Positions 9,314-17,414 of a stretch of DNA of 64,000 nt are shown here, one piece after another. Position 1 is the stretch's first letter. The number at the start of each line of letters is the position of its first letter. The position numbers were made by a program, and so were the translations under genes. Source of the DNA: UBA3263 sp964528425 (GTDB lineage: Bacteria > Bacteroidota > Bacteroidia > Bacteroidales > Muribaculaceae); contig CAZGTD010000004.1 of NCBI GenBank assembly GCA_964528425.1, forward strand, positions 1 through 64,000, in the 5' to 3' direction. The notes beneath the pieces are model-generated. The model saw nothing but the letters and a program-made list of their open reading frames with translations, was not told the origin of the DNA and did no database searches.

Positions 9314-10371
9314 AACAACAAGACAAGGTATTCTCCAAAGTGCTGATGATCGGCCCCTCGCGCAAAGCGCTGGCGGGCATAGCGTCTGTGCTGAATATCT
9401 ATAACGATACGCTGCCCGGCTTCCGTCATTTGTCAACGAACTCAATCCGCGGCTTTGCCGCCGGAGCGGTGGCGCTGGCAAAAACCATTGCGCTCATGCC
9501 AATTGAGCGTATGCGTGGACGCCGGATTCTCCATGTGCACGCGGCAACCGGCAAAAGCTTCATTCGCAAACGGTTCATTATGAACTGGGGACGTCTACTC
9601 GGATTCAAAATTATTTATCATTGCCACGGAGGCAACTCCCGCGAATATTTCAACAATGTCGGTGTTGAACACATTGGCAAACTGCTTAATCGCTGCAGTG
9701 CGATCATTGCCCTGTCGAAAAGTTGGCAGGACTATTTTACCTCAACGTTTAATCATCCTAACGTCTATATAGTTCCGAATCCGCTCACTCCCATACCGAA
9801 GGTCGTTCAGAAAAAACCTACCGCCCCGCTCGGCTTGCTCTTTCTCGGCAACATTGTTGAAGCAAAAGGTATTTTTGATCTCCTCGAAGTCATTGCCGAA
9901 AACCGTAACCGCTGGAGAGGCCGGGTAAAACTGTCTATCGGCGGAAATGGCGAAAATGAAAGACTTAAGGAATTCATACGCACCCGCGAAATCGGTGAAA
10001 TAGTCAACTTTGTCGGTTGGGTCGACGGCGAAAAAAAAGAACAGCTTTTTGCTGAAAATCACGTTTTGATTCTTCCGAGCTATATTGAATGTTTACCCAT
10101 GACCATTATCGAAGCCATGGGCCACGGCCTGGGAGTAATCTCCACTCCAGTCGGCGGCATTCCGGAAATGGTTATGCCGGGTGAAAACGGAATTCTTTTC
10201 AAGCCCGGCGACCTTAAGGCTATGGGCGCGGCCATTGACTGCTACCTGCTGAATGATGAACTTATCGGCCGCCACGGCTCCGCCGGCCTGCGGTTAGCTC
10301 CGAAATTCTATCCTGAAAAGATTAAAGAGACGCTTTTTGAAATCTATTCAACGATTCTCGATAATGATTAA
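9310..10371 (+). CDS. glycosyltransferase family 4
   Basis: 353 residues with a GT-B fold. The C-terminal half carries the nucleotide-sugar binding signature: FLGNIVEAKG near 178, an FVGWVDGEKK segment, and the E-x7-E-like motif ECLPMTIIEAMGHGLGVIST followed by PVGGIPEMV. The N-terminal half has HVHAATGKSF and IIYHCHGG, acceptor-side motifs typical of GT4. It should transfer one sugar of the repeat unit on the cytoplasmic face of the inner membrane; donor and acceptor cannot be read from sequence. It is coupled to the upstream membrane protein by an ATGA overlap. Confidence 0.88.
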   Translation: MKQQDKVFSKVLMIGPSRKALAGIASVLNIYNDTLPGFRHLSTNSIRGFAAGAVALAKTIALMPIERMRGRRILHVHAATGKSFIRKRFIMNWGRLLGFKIIYHCHGGNSREYFNNVGVEHIGKLLNRCSAIIALSKSWQDYFTSTFNHPNVYIVPNPLTPIPKVVQKKPTAPLGLLFLGNIVEAKGIFDLLEVIAENRNRWRGRVKLSIGGNGENERLKEFIRTREIGEIVNFVGWVDGEKKEQLFAENHVLILPSYIECLPMTIIEAMGHGLGVISTPVGGIPEMVMPGENGILFKPGDLKAMGAAIDCYLLNDELIGRHGSAGLRLAPKFYPEKIKETLFEIYSTILDND

Positions 10372-11260
10372 ATCTATTGCCCGCAAATTCCCGAAACTTA
10401 TTGTTCAGCTGCGCTCGCTGAAAGCCCTTCACCGGTTCGTTTCACTCAGCGGACCGATAGAGTCGGTGCCCCACATGTGGTCATACGTTTTCCGGGCCGC
10501 GCTTGCCAACGGCCGCAATGCGCAATGGGCCGTCAAAGCCGACAAGCTGGCAGTGCGCGACTTTGTTGCTTCGCACATCGGCGAGCAATATCTGATTCCG
10601 CTGCTCGGGAGCTGGGCAGACGCTGCCGACATAGATTTCGACACTCTTCCGGAGCAATTTATTCTGAAAACCAACAACGGCTGCGCCACTAACATTTTCG
10701 TTCACTCAAAAGCAAATCTGAATCGACCGCAGGTTATTAAGCAGCTGAATAATGCACTGAAGTTTCCATATCCGGAGCTGACCGCTCAACATCATTATGC
10801 GCTGATTCCGCCCCGTATTATCGCCGAACAGCTCATGGTTGAACCGGGCCACGAGTCGCTGACAGACTATAAAATCCACTGCGTCAACGGCAAGCCGGTG
10901 CGCATCTATGTGTTTCAGGACCGTAATGAAAAAGAGCACTTCAACTTCAAGGTAATGGCCTTTGACCAGCAATGGAACGAACACCCCGAAGCACTGGCCA
11001 AACAGTTCCGCGCCAAAGCGGGCTCGATTCCCCGCCCCGCGCAACTCGACGAAATGCTCCGATGCGCATCCGCGCTGGCCAAAGATGAAGAATATGCCCG
11101 CATAGATTTTTATCTTATAAACGGAAAAATCTATTTCGGCGAAATAACCCTTACGCCCGACACCGCAGCCCACCCGGCCTACCCACTCCACTCAATGGAC
11201 CCGATGCTGAACCAAATTAAGGCCGACAGAGCGGCAGGCATATCAAAGGCGACTTTCTAA
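10364..11260 (+). CDS. TupA-like ATP-grasp protein of polysaccharide synthesis
   Basis: 298 residues from the preferred ATG at 10364. An earlier in-frame ATG at 10337 would overlap the glycosyltransferase by 35 bp and adds nothing conserved. The protein fits the TupA-like ATP-grasp family: a DKLAVRDFVASHIGEQYLIP segment, the nucleotide-binding FILKTNNGCATN strand-loop, an AEQLM segment and DYKIHCVNGKP, and EEYARIDFYLINGKIYFGE near the end as metal-binding carboxylates. Family members ligate amino acids or similar groups to surface polysaccharides, as TupA does in teichuronopeptide synthesis. Here it may decorate the repeat unit with an amino acid; the substrate is unknown. Confidence 0.8.
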   Translation: MIKSIARKFPKLIVQLRSLKALHRFVSLSGPIESVPHMWSYVFRAALANGRNAQWAVKADKLAVRDFVASHIGEQYLIPLLGSWADAADIDFDTLPEQFILKTNNGCATNIFVHSKANLNRPQVIKQLNNALKFPYPELTAQHHYALIPPRIIAEQLMVEPGHESLTDYKIHCVNGKPVRIYVFQDRNEKEHFNFKVMAFDQQWNEHPEALAKQFRAKAGSIPRPAQLDEMLRCASALAKDEEYARIDFYLINGKIYFGEITLTPDTAAHPAYPLHSMDPMLNQIKADRAAGISKATF

Positions 11261-11269
11261 CCCATAATT

Positions 11270-12685
11270 ATGGCAAAAGGAAACGTCTACCGATGGTCGT
11301 TTATCGACCGTGCAAGCATCGCAGTCATCAATTTAGCCACAAACCTGATTCTGGCCCGACTGCTTACCGAAGGCGATTTCGGCCTGCTCGCTATGGTAGC
11401 GCTTTTCACAACTATTGCTGCCGACCTCACCTCGTGCGGACTTTCCGACGGACTTATCCACAAGCCCAAGCCAACTGAAACCGACTATTCAACGGTTTTC
11501 ATCTTCAATACTGCCGTCGGAACGTTTCTCGGCCTGATGGCTTTCATCACCGCTCCATGGCTGGCTCAATACATGGGCCACGAGGAAATCAAAACCATAA
11601 TGCGGATATTCGGCGTTTCATTTATCTTTCAGTCAATGGGCTATGTCCAGGAAACCCGGATGCGGAAGCAACTGAGAATGAAAGAAGTATGTTTTGTGCG
11701 CGTCGGAGCGACCGTAACAGTATCGATTGCCGCAATAATCATTGCTCTCAAAGGTGGTGGTTACTATGCCCTGATATGCACCCAGATACTGCTGAATTTC
11801 GTAATTTTCATTTACTACACAATCGCCTCACGTTGGTTTCCGCGATGGCGCTTTAACATGCAGGCTTTCCGCGAATTTTTCGGCTTTGGCATTCACCTTA
11901 TGCTGGCCTATTTCGCCAATATCATAGAACGCAATATCAACACAACGATTCTCGGCCGTTTCTACTCATCAGCCGCCTCCGGTATCTATTATCAGGGCGC
12001 AAAACTCTCGGCGGCCCCCTACAGCGTTTCCGAAGCTTCAATCAACGTGCCTTTCTTCGTTGTCGCCTCTAACGAGGAAGACCCCGACAAACGAAACGCG
12101 CTGATCAGGAATATGACCGGTACTTCGCTGACCATAAACATTACGGTACTGGCAATACTCTTTGTGGCCGCTACACCAATTATCGAACTTCTGTTGGGCG
12201 CAAAGTGGCTGAATGTCGTTCCGGTTTTTCGCGTCCTTCTGTTTGCCGAATGTTGTCTCGCCACTAAGCAATTCCTCATCACCCTCTGCAAAGTTCGCGG
12301 AAAAACCCGCTTCATACGCAATTTGGGCTTCCTGGAGGTTCTGATTCAACTATCGCTATTGTGGATCTACTATCGCGACGGCATTCTTTGGATTGCCGCA
12401 ACCCAACTGGCCGGAGTTGCATTCTCAACAGCCGTCTATGCCTTTTACACTTCCTGTAAACTGAAATTCTTTACCCTCACGAATTTGCTGGCAATAGTGA
12501 TTAAGAGCGCCTGGAATCCTTCACTTGCCGCGCTGGCAACGGCTATTATTTTAAGCCTGTTAAACTTGAATCCACTTCTGAGCTGCCTTGTTGGAGTAAC
12601 GGCTTTTGCTGCGGTTACTCTCGGTTTGGGAGCAGCTACCGGTTCGGGCATTTACTTATTGCTCCGCAACAAAATATCACGATGA
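11270..12685 (+). CDS. Wzx-type polysaccharide flippase (MOP superfamily, WzxC-like)
   Basis: 471 residues with about twelve to fourteen hydrophobic helices. The opening segment (WSFIDRASIAVINLATNLIL followed by ARLLTEGDFGLLAM) is the characteristic start of WzxC/RfbX-like flippases. Such proteins turn lipid-linked repeat units across the inner membrane for polymerization. It lies 9 bp after the ATP-grasp gene and overlaps the acyltransferase by 4 bp, so it belongs to the same operon. Confidence 0.9.
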   Translation: MAKGNVYRWSFIDRASIAVINLATNLILARLLTEGDFGLLAMVALFTTIAADLTSCGLSDGLIHKPKPTETDYSTVFIFNTAVGTFLGLMAFITAPWLAQYMGHEEIKTIMRIFGVSFIFQSMGYVQETRMRKQLRMKEVCFVRVGATVTVSIAAIIIALKGGGYYALICTQILLNFVIFIYYTIASRWFPRWRFNMQAFREFFGFGIHLMLAYFANIIERNINTTILGRFYSSAASGIYYQGAKLSAAPYSVSEASINVPFFVVASNEEDPDKRNALIRNMTGTSLTINITVLAILFVAATPIIELLLGAKWLNVVPVFRVLLFAECCLATKQFLITLCKVRGKTRFIRNLGFLEVLIQLSLLWIYYRDGILWIAATQLAGVAFSTAVYAFYTSCKLKFFTLTNLLAIVIKSAWNPSLAALATAIILSLLNLNPLLSCLVGVTAFAAVTLGLGAATGSGIYLLLRNKISR

Positions 12686-13212
12686 AACATAAGTTCTTTC
12701 TTATCCTCTACTATATGATCGCCCGGTGGCTTCCGCCATCCTACCGTCCGGGCGGGCGCATTGGAAAAGCAATGCGGGTTTGGTGTTGCCGCAATATCTT
12801 CGCTTCGTGCGGCCAAGATGTTAATATTGAGCGCGGCACCTTTTTCGGCAACGGCCGAAACGTTCACCTGGGCTCGCGCAGCGGCATCGGACTTAATGCC
12901 CACATTAAAGACAATACTATAATCGGCAACGACGTTATGATGGGCCCGAACCTCGTTGTGCAGGAGAGTCGTCATGCCTTTGACCGAACAGATATTCCTA
13001 TTGGGCAACAACACGGACTGCCCCCCCAGCAAGTTATTATCGGCAATGATGTATGGATTGGCGCCGACGTAATGATCGTAGGCAACCGCCGCGTCAACGA
13101 CGGCTCTATCCTTGCTGCTCGAACTGTGCTGGTAAAGGAATTCCCTCCCTACTCCATCATCGGCGGTAATCCCTCACGCCTTATCCGGCTTCGGAAGCAG
13201 GCGGAAAGTTAG
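12682..13212 (+). CDS. left-handed beta-helix (hexapeptide) acyltransferase
   Basis: 176 residues. Imperfect hexapeptide repeats run from about residue 45 to 160 (IERGTFFGNGRNVHLGSRSG, then IGNDVMMGPN and VIIGNDVWIGADVMIVG), and the terminal PPYSIIGGNPSRLI motif is typical of the CatB/WbbJ/LacA group. It probably O- or N-acylates a sugar of the surface polysaccharide using acyl-CoA. It is the last gene of the operon and runs head-on into rnhB; the two coding ends overlap by 39 bp. There is no terminator hairpin between them. Confidence 0.85.
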   Translation: MKHKFFLILYYMIARWLPPSYRPGGRIGKAMRVWCCRNIFASCGQDVNIERGTFFGNGRNVHLGSRSGIGLNAHIKDNTIIGNDVMMGPNLVVQESRHAFDRTDIPIGQQHGLPPQQVIIGNDVWIGADVMIVGNRRVNDGSILAARTVLVKEFPPYSIIGGNPSRLIRLRKQAES

Positions 13213-13785
13213 CCGGTGAAGCGGCGACGGGCCGAAGGCGGCAATCGCCGCGCGGTGCGAAGCCGTTGGATAGGCTTTGTTCTGTTCCCATCCATATTGC
13301 GGATACTCTTTGGCCGCGGCAGCCATGAAGTCGTCGCGGTAGGTTTTGGCCAGAATCGACGCAGCCGCGATATTGCCATATTTGGCATCGCCTTTAACAA
13401 CCGTTGTGTATGGCACCCCCAGGCGCCATGGTGTAAAGCGGTTGCCATCAACAATAACCAGCTCGGGAGTAACATCCAAAGCATCGAGGGCGCGGTGCAT
13501 GGCCAGAATCGAAGCGCGCAAAATATTTATCTCGTCAATCTCCTTGGCCGAACATGAGGCAACGGCCCAGCTTATGGCCTCGCGCTGAATCAGCTCGCGC
13601 ATATCCAGACGCTGACGCTCACTCAAAGTCTTTGAATCATGTAGAAGCGGGTGGCAGAAGCCCGCAGGCAGAATTACCGCTGCCGCAAATACAGGGCCGG
13701 CCAAACATCCACGACCGGCTTCATCACATCCCGCCTCAATCAATTCCGACTGAAAAGACGCGGGCAACAACAGCGATGACTTCAT
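13174..13785 (-). CDS. rnhB: ribonuclease HII
   Basis: 203 residues. RNase HII cuts the RNA strand of RNA-DNA hybrids and removes single ribonucleotides from DNA. The catalytic motif GCDEAGRGCLAGPV lies at about 19-32 (first Asp and Glu). The other acidic residues are visible in VIVDGNRF and in the AAASILAKTYRDD segment. Its stop end overlaps the polysaccharide acyltransferase on the other strand by 39 bp. Its start overlaps the stop of the receiver-domain gene by 4 bp, so the two are translationally coupled. Confidence 0.95.
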   Translation of the reverse strand: MKSSLLLPASFQSELIEAGCDEAGRGCLAGPVFAAAVILPAGFCHPLLHDSKTLSERQRLDMRELIQREAISWAVASCSAKEIDEINILRASILAMHRALDALDVTPELVIVDGNRFTPWRLGVPYTTVVKGDAKYGNIAAASILAKTYRDDFMAAAAKEYPQYGWEQNKAYPTASHRAAIAAFGPSPLHRLTFRLLPKPDKA

Positions 13786-14126
13786 ATATTCACGCCATAG
13801 CGGCGGAGCACTGAGCGCAACTTGGCCAGAAGCACATTTGTACGCAACGGCTTGTCCACTACCAGATCGGCTCCCGAATCGTAAGCCCCTATCGGGTCGT
13901 CGGGTGAAATGACAACCATTGCCGGCAGCCCTTGCCCAACCTCGCCTTTCGGATCGCCATCGACCAGCACAACCGTGTAGGTCTGATCTCCGTAGGGCTC
14001 CATGCTGTGGGCATCGACCCGCTGCACCTCGATTCCGGTAGGCGCAAGCATTGCCGACAATACCTCAGGCAGAGAATTATCGTCGGTGGCTACGAGAGCT
14101 CGCTTTTCAAGGTTTGAATCATTCAT
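13782..14126 (-). CDS. stand-alone response-regulator receiver-like domain
   Basis: 114 residues from the ATG at 14126; a GTG 18 bp upstream lies inside the promoter and is unlikely. The residues needed for a receiver fold are present: an acidic pair in VATDDNS, the phospho-acceptor Asp at the end of the third strand (VVLVDGDP), Ser in MVVISPDD and Lys in VVDKPL. There is no output domain. It could act by protein-protein contact, as CheY-like proteins do. Sequence identity to classical receivers is low. No histidine kinase is adjacent, and the downstream partner is rnhB, so its pathway is unknown. Confidence 0.7.
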   Translation of the reverse strand: MNDSNLEKRALVATDDNSLPEVLSAMLAPTGIEVQRVDAHSMEPYGDQTYTVVLVDGDPKGEVGQGLPAMVVISPDDPIGAYDSGADLVVDKPLRTNVLLAKLRSVLRRYGVNI

Positions 14127-14131
14127 GTGTA

Positions 14132-14139
14132 CAAAGTTA
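14132..14139 (-). promoter_or_regulatory. -7 element just upstream of the receiver gene
   Basis: On the minus strand TAACTTTG ends 5 bp before the ATG at 14126. No good TTTG is found at the -33 position. The spacing implies a start of transcription at or next to the A of the start codon, so the mRNA may be leaderless. Confidence 0.6.
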
Positions 14140-14192
14140 CGCACAAATCTCCGGAAAAGTTAAAAACGTAACATAATTGTAGCGGATTTTTA

Positions 14193-14900
14193 TCACAGAA
14201 GTGAAGTCGTGGCCAACACCAGAGCCGAAATATCCATGGCCGGATTAGCCCTAAAAGCCGCTTCGGCGCAGGCATAGAGCGTGGCGCCCGTAGTGCAGAT
14301 ATCGTCAACGAGCAGCAGATGATTGACGCCTTCCACTCCACCCTTCTTCACACTATAAACATTTGCTAATGCCCTGCGCCGTTCAACTGCGCCAAGCCTG
14401 GTCTGCGACCCATGGCGCCCGGCTTTCAAAGCATCAACTATGGGCAGACCGGTAGCTTCGGCAACTCCTGCTGCAATATATGCCGACTGATTATAGCCGC
14501 GCCGACAATGACGCCAGAAATTCAACGGCACGGGCGCTATGGCATCGATTCCGTCAAAAAAGCCTTCGCCCTGAAGCCGGCCGGCAAACTCCGCCGCCAG
14601 ACGTCGCCCGATAATGGGGCGCCCTCGATATTTCATTTCGTGGATGAGGGCCGCCTGAAAACCTTCGCGCCTGTAGGTGAAGTAGGCTGCTGCCCGCTTG
14701 ATTGGAACAATGCCCTGAAGTTTACCAGTCAGCGCATTGTCCGAATAGTTACGAAAGTGGTCGGTAAAGGGAAATTCGAGCCTGCACGACAAACACATAG
14801 GCCCTTCGCCACGCGTCATCACCTCTCCGCAACATGGGCACAGGGGCGGATAGATTACCGACAGCAGCGCGTCAGTCAGCATTGCGCCAATATTCTTCAT
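14193..14900 (-). CDS. ComF family phosphoribosyltransferase-like protein
   Basis: 235 residues. An N-terminal zinc-finger-like CPCCGE...CLSC motif (about 21-40) is followed by a phosphoribosyltransferase fold with the PRPP-binding loop LLLVDDICTTGATL near residue 195. The middle carries PVPLNFWRHCRRGYNQS, the ComF signature. ComF proteins take part in DNA uptake in competent bacteria and are often kept in non-competent ones with unclear roles. The gene overlaps the end of recX by 29 bp, so it sits in a prmC-recX-comF transcription unit. Confidence 0.88.
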   Translation of the reverse strand: MKNIGAMLTDALLSVIYPPLCPCCGEVMTRGEGPMCLSCRLEFPFTDHFRNYSDNALTGKLQGIVPIKRAAAYFTYRREGFQAALIHEMKYRGRPIIGRRLAAEFAGRLQGEGFFDGIDAIAPVPLNFWRHCRRGYNQSAYIAAGVAEATGLPIVDALKAGRHGSQTRLGAVERRRALANVYSVKKGGVEGVNHLLLVDDICTTGATLYACAEAAFRANPAMDISALVLATTSLL

Positions 14901-15357
14901 CGGCTATCATGTCGAGAATCAGTTCAGGCTCATAGCCCCGACCGGCAGCAAAGCGAATGAGCTTAGCGCGATCGGCAGCGGTTAATGGCTCGGAAAGGTT
15001 GCGCGCTTTAGAACGAAGCGCCGCTGCAAGGTTTGAAAAATACTGTTCTTCGCTAAATTCGGCGTCGATGGCTTCTTCGATGATTTCACCCGAAAGCCGC
15101 TTCAGGCGCATATTGGCCCGAATCTTTATGAGTCCCCAGCGGGCATTGTTAAGCCGGTCGCGAACATAAAGGGCCGCGAATCGCCTGTCGTCAACAAACC
15201 GCTCCTTTGTCAAGCGGTTCAGAATCTTCCCGGCCACGTCGGCCGCGATACTCCAATCGCGAAGTTTCTTTATAACGTCGGCAGAACATAGCTCAGCCAT
15301 GGCCGCACGGTCGGCGAGACGTTCATAGGCTTCCCGGGGCGAGAGTTGACGGGTCAT
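14872..15357 (-). CDS. recX: regulatory protein RecX
   Basis: 161 residues from the ATG at 15357; a TTG three codons upstream is possible. RecX binds and modulates RecA filaments. Three-helix repeats are visible: an N-terminal SPREAYERLADRAAMAELCS segment, VAGKILNRLTKERFVDDRRFA in the middle, which is the RecX hallmark, and LKRLSGEIIEEAID. The start overlaps the 3' end of prmC by about 35 bp and the stop lies inside comF, so the three genes are tightly packed. Confidence 0.88.
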   Translation of the reverse strand: MTRQLSPREAYERLADRAAMAELCSADVIKKLRDWSIAADVAGKILNRLTKERFVDDRRFAALYVRDRLNNARWGLIKIRANMRLKRLSGEIIEEAIDAEFSEEQYFSNLAAALRSKARNLSEPLTAADRAKLIRFAAGRGYEPELILDMIADEEYWRNAD

Positions 15358-16144
15358 ATACAGCAAAACGAATTTTCCCGGCGGAATCGCGAATCAGTTC
15401 CGCGTTAGTGAAACCTGTGGCTTCCAAGGGATTGATTTCAAAATAAAATGCACCTGCATGCCCTTTAAAATTTCGTATAATCGCCGAATAGAAGCGCAAA
15501 GGGTCCGAATCGGGCACGAACAGAGCCAACGAGGGCTCATGGTCAAGAACTCTTGGAGCCATGTCGCCCCGCTCGGAATCGAGCACATAAGGCGGATTAC
15601 TGACAACTATGTCAAAATCGTCTTCGGGGCGGAAAGTGAGCATATCGGCCCGCACGAAGTCAATCTTGACCCTCTGGTCTGCGGCATTCTTACCGGCTAC
15701 ATTCAAAGCTGCCTGCGAAATGTCAACCGCAGTAATTTGGGGGAATTTAAGGGTTTTGGCCAGGGCTATGGCAATCGCCCCGGAACCGGTTCCGAGATCG
15801 CAGATCTTGAGGTCGGGCCGATTCCGATACCTGTCGGCAATGATATCTACAAGTTCAGCCGTTTCGGGGCGCGGAATAAGCACGTCGGGAGTCACCGCAA
15901 GGTCAAACCCGTAGAAACGTGCGCGGCCAAGAACATACTGAACAGGCTCGCCTGCAATCACCCGGTCGGCAATCGCGCTGATTCTCTCGCCGATGAAGTC
16001 GGGCATTTCGCGCTGCGGGTCAACGACCACGTCAACCGGGCGCAGCAGCGCCACTTGCTCAAGAATTTCGCGCTCAATACCGCGCGCATCGTCAATACCG
16101 GAGAGTTTCGCCCTCAGATTACGGGTGATTTCGGCAACAGTCAT
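15323..16144 (-). CDS. prmC: release factor glutamine methyltransferase PrmC (HemK)
   Basis: 273 residues. PrmC methylates the GGQ glutamine of peptide release factors. An N-terminal helical substrate-binding domain is followed by a class I methyltransferase domain. The SAM motif DLGTGSGAIAIALA lies near residue 117, and the NPPY catalytic motif near 186 (VVSNPPYVLDSE). PRPETAELVD is the expected conserved stretch between the two domains. The ATG at 16144 is placed 5 bp after a TATTTTTG element on the same strand. The gene is followed by overlapping recX and comF. Confidence 0.95.
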   Translation of the reverse strand: MTVAEITRNLRAKLSGIDDARGIEREILEQVALLRPVDVVVDPQREMPDFIGERISAIADRVIAGEPVQYVLGRARFYGFDLAVTPDVLIPRPETAELVDIIADRYRNRPDLKICDLGTGSGAIAIALAKTLKFPQITAVDISQAALNVAGKNAADQRVKIDFVRADMLTFRPEDDFDIVVSNPPYVLDSERGDMAPRVLDHEPSLALFVPDSDPLRFYSAIIRNFKGHAGAFYFEINPLEATGFTNAELIRDSAGKIRFAVYDPSTLAPGSL

Positions 16145-16149
16145 ACTCC

Positions 16150-16187
16150 CAAAAATAATAACCGGACTTGACTCGGGTCAAGACCGG
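16150..16187 (-). terminator. terminator of the small lipoprotein gene, overlapping a putative prmC -7 element
   Basis: On the minus strand CCGGTCTTGAC and GTCAAGTCCGG form an 11-bp stem with a CCGA loop and one mismatch, followed by TTATTATTTTT. The same T-rich tail holds TATTTTTG (16150-16157), which fits the -7 consensus and ends 5 bp before the prmC ATG. One stretch may therefore end one transcript and start the next. Confidence 0.65.
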
Positions 16188-16216
16188 CTACTTTATAAGT
16201 TGTTTGCTCGGTTGAA

Positions 16217-16411
16217 TTATTCAGCAACTTCAGCAACTTCAGCAACAACAGCGGTGTCAGCAGCTGCAGAGTCAACTACTTCAACAACTTCTTCAACAAC
16301 AGCTGCAGAATCAACGGGTTCTACGTTTTCTTCAACAGCAGCTTCTTTGTTACCACAAGCTACGAGTGCGGTAGCAGCAGCTACGGCGAGCATCAGGATG
16401 TACTTTTTCAT
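16217..16411 (-). CDS. very small acidic lipoprotein
   Basis: 64 residues. The signal peptide ends in lipobox LVAC, with Cys near residue 19. The mature part of about 46 residues is made almost only of Val, Ala, Glu and Asp, with repeated motifs (VDSAA twice, then VAEVAEVAE). It has no recognizable domain. Similar tiny acidic lipoproteins are common in Bacteroidales and are of unknown function. It has its own good promoter at 16489-16519 and its own terminator, so it is a single-gene unit and may be strongly expressed. Confidence 0.75.
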   Translation of the reverse strand: MKKYILMLAVAAATALVACGNKEAAVEENVEPVDSAAVVEEVVEVVDSAAADTAVVAEVAEVAE

Positions 16412-16488
16412 TTTTGTAGAATTTTTAAAATTATGAAACGATTAGTAAAGAAATTCGATTTTGGTTGGGTTGGTTTCTAAAACCGGTG

Positions 16489-16519
16489 CAAATTTATGCC
16501 AAATTTTTTAATCTGCAAA
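16489..16519 (-). promoter_or_regulatory. promoter of the small lipoprotein gene
   Basis: On the minus strand TTTG (16516-16519) and TAAATTTG (16489-16496) are 19 bp apart, an exact consensus match. The leader is about 70 nt. Confidence 0.8.
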
Positions 16520-16597
16520 CTTTTTTTAAGTTTTTTTTTGATTTTCGTTAAAAAAAGATGTTTTTTAACATATTGGGCAGCATTTGCGGGCCGATTT

Positions 16598-16747
16598 TTA
16601 CTTCAAGGCAGCTTTTACTGCGTCGTTAGGAACCATTTCTTCCTTGAAGATGTAGGCGCCGGTTTTGGGCGAACGCTCCATCTTGATTACTTTGCTATAA
16701 GTACGGCCTTCACCCTTCTGAAGTGAGGCGACGGTTTTCTTTGCCAT
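16598..16747 (-). CDS. DUF4295 small protein of the rpmB-rpmG operon
   Basis: 49 residues, beginning MAKKTVASLQKGEGRTYSKV and ending DAVKAALK. It is basic and matches the Bacteroidota-specific DUF4295 family, which regularly follows the L28 and L33 genes and is therefore suspected to be ribosome-associated. The ATG at 16747 lies 30 bp downstream of the rpmG stop. No experimental function is known to me. The gene is shorter than common ORF cutoffs and is easily missed. Confidence 0.85.
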   Translation of the reverse strand: MAKKTVASLQKGEGRTYSKVIKMERSPKTGAYIFKEEMVPNDAVKAALK

Positions 16748-16777
16748 TTCCTGTTATACTTTAGACTATGGGGTGAA

Positions 16778-16966
16778 TTACTTGATTTCTTTGTGAACGG
16801 TCATACGCTTGAGAATGGGGTTGTATTTCTTCAGCTCCAGACGTTCGGTCGTGTTCTTGCGGTTTTTGGTGGTGATGTAGCGCGAAGTGCCGGGCATTCC
16901 GCTTGCTTTGTGTTCGGTGCATTCGAGGATTACCTGCACGCGATTACCTTTTGCTTTCTTTGCCAT
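16778..16966 (-). CDS. rpmG: 50S ribosomal protein L33
   Basis: 62 residues, the normal L33 size, with the family pattern RVQVILECTEHKASG...SRYITTKNRKNTTERLELKKYNP. The zinc-binding CxxC pairs are absent (only one Cys), so this is the zinc-independent C- form. It starts 3 bp after the rpmB stop and is followed by the DUF4295 gene. Confidence 0.96.
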   Translation of the reverse strand: MAKKAKGNRVQVILECTEHKASGMPGTSRYITTKNRKNTTERLELKKYNPILKRMTVHKEIK

Positions 16967-16969
16967 GAC

Positions 16970-17233
16970 TTAAAATCCAATGCATTTAATGTCGTTATCG
17001 TTGAGATATCCCTTCTCGGCGGCCTGCATGAGAGCGGCGTTCAGACCGAGTTTGTTGATGGTGCGCAGACCCTTGGCGGAAATGGTCAGGGAAATCCACA
17101 TTTCCTGTTCGGGCCAGTAGAACTTCTTGGTGAAGAGGTTCACGTTGAATTTACGCTTGGTGCGACGCTTCGAGTGCGAAACGTTGTTACCTGTCATGGC
17201 AGTTTTGCCCGTGATTTGACACATCTTTGACAT
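16970..17233 (-). CDS. rpmB: 50S ribosomal protein L28
   Basis: 87 residues. The opening MCQITGKTAMTGNNVSHS and the following basic segment SKRRTKRKFNVNL are typical of L28; the E. coli form begins with a comparable CQVTGKRPVTGNNRSHA segment. The first ATG (17233) and a second Met three codons later are both possible starts. It is the promoter-proximal gene of the rpmB-rpmG-DUF4295 unit. Confidence 0.96.
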   Translation of the reverse strand: MSKMCQITGKTAMTGNNVSHSKRRTKRKFNVNLFTKKFYWPEQEMWISLTISAKGLRTINKLGLNAALMQAAEKGYLNDNDIKCIGF

Positions 17234-17382
17234 GGCTGTACGGTGTTGTCTTCTAACTGGTTATATTATTATTTTTTACTATCGGATAGATGGTATTTTC
17301 AGCTCCTTCTCCTTCGCTCATATCACCTGCGAACGCATCACTTTTCGCCGGTTTTCCCGGAGGGTAGCTGCCAAACCGACTG

Positions 17383-17414
17383 CAAAGTAACGAAATTTTC
17401 GCGACATGCGCAAA
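17383..17414 (-). promoter_or_regulatory. promoter of the rpmB operon, long leader
   Basis: On the minus strand TTTG (17411-17414) and TTACTTTG (17383-17390) are 20 bp apart. The leader of about 145 nt contains a CGGTTT/AAACCG stem enclosing a CC...GG inner helix (about 17356-17388). It could carry autogenous ribosomal-protein control, but I cannot match it to a known leader class. Confidence 0.65.
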
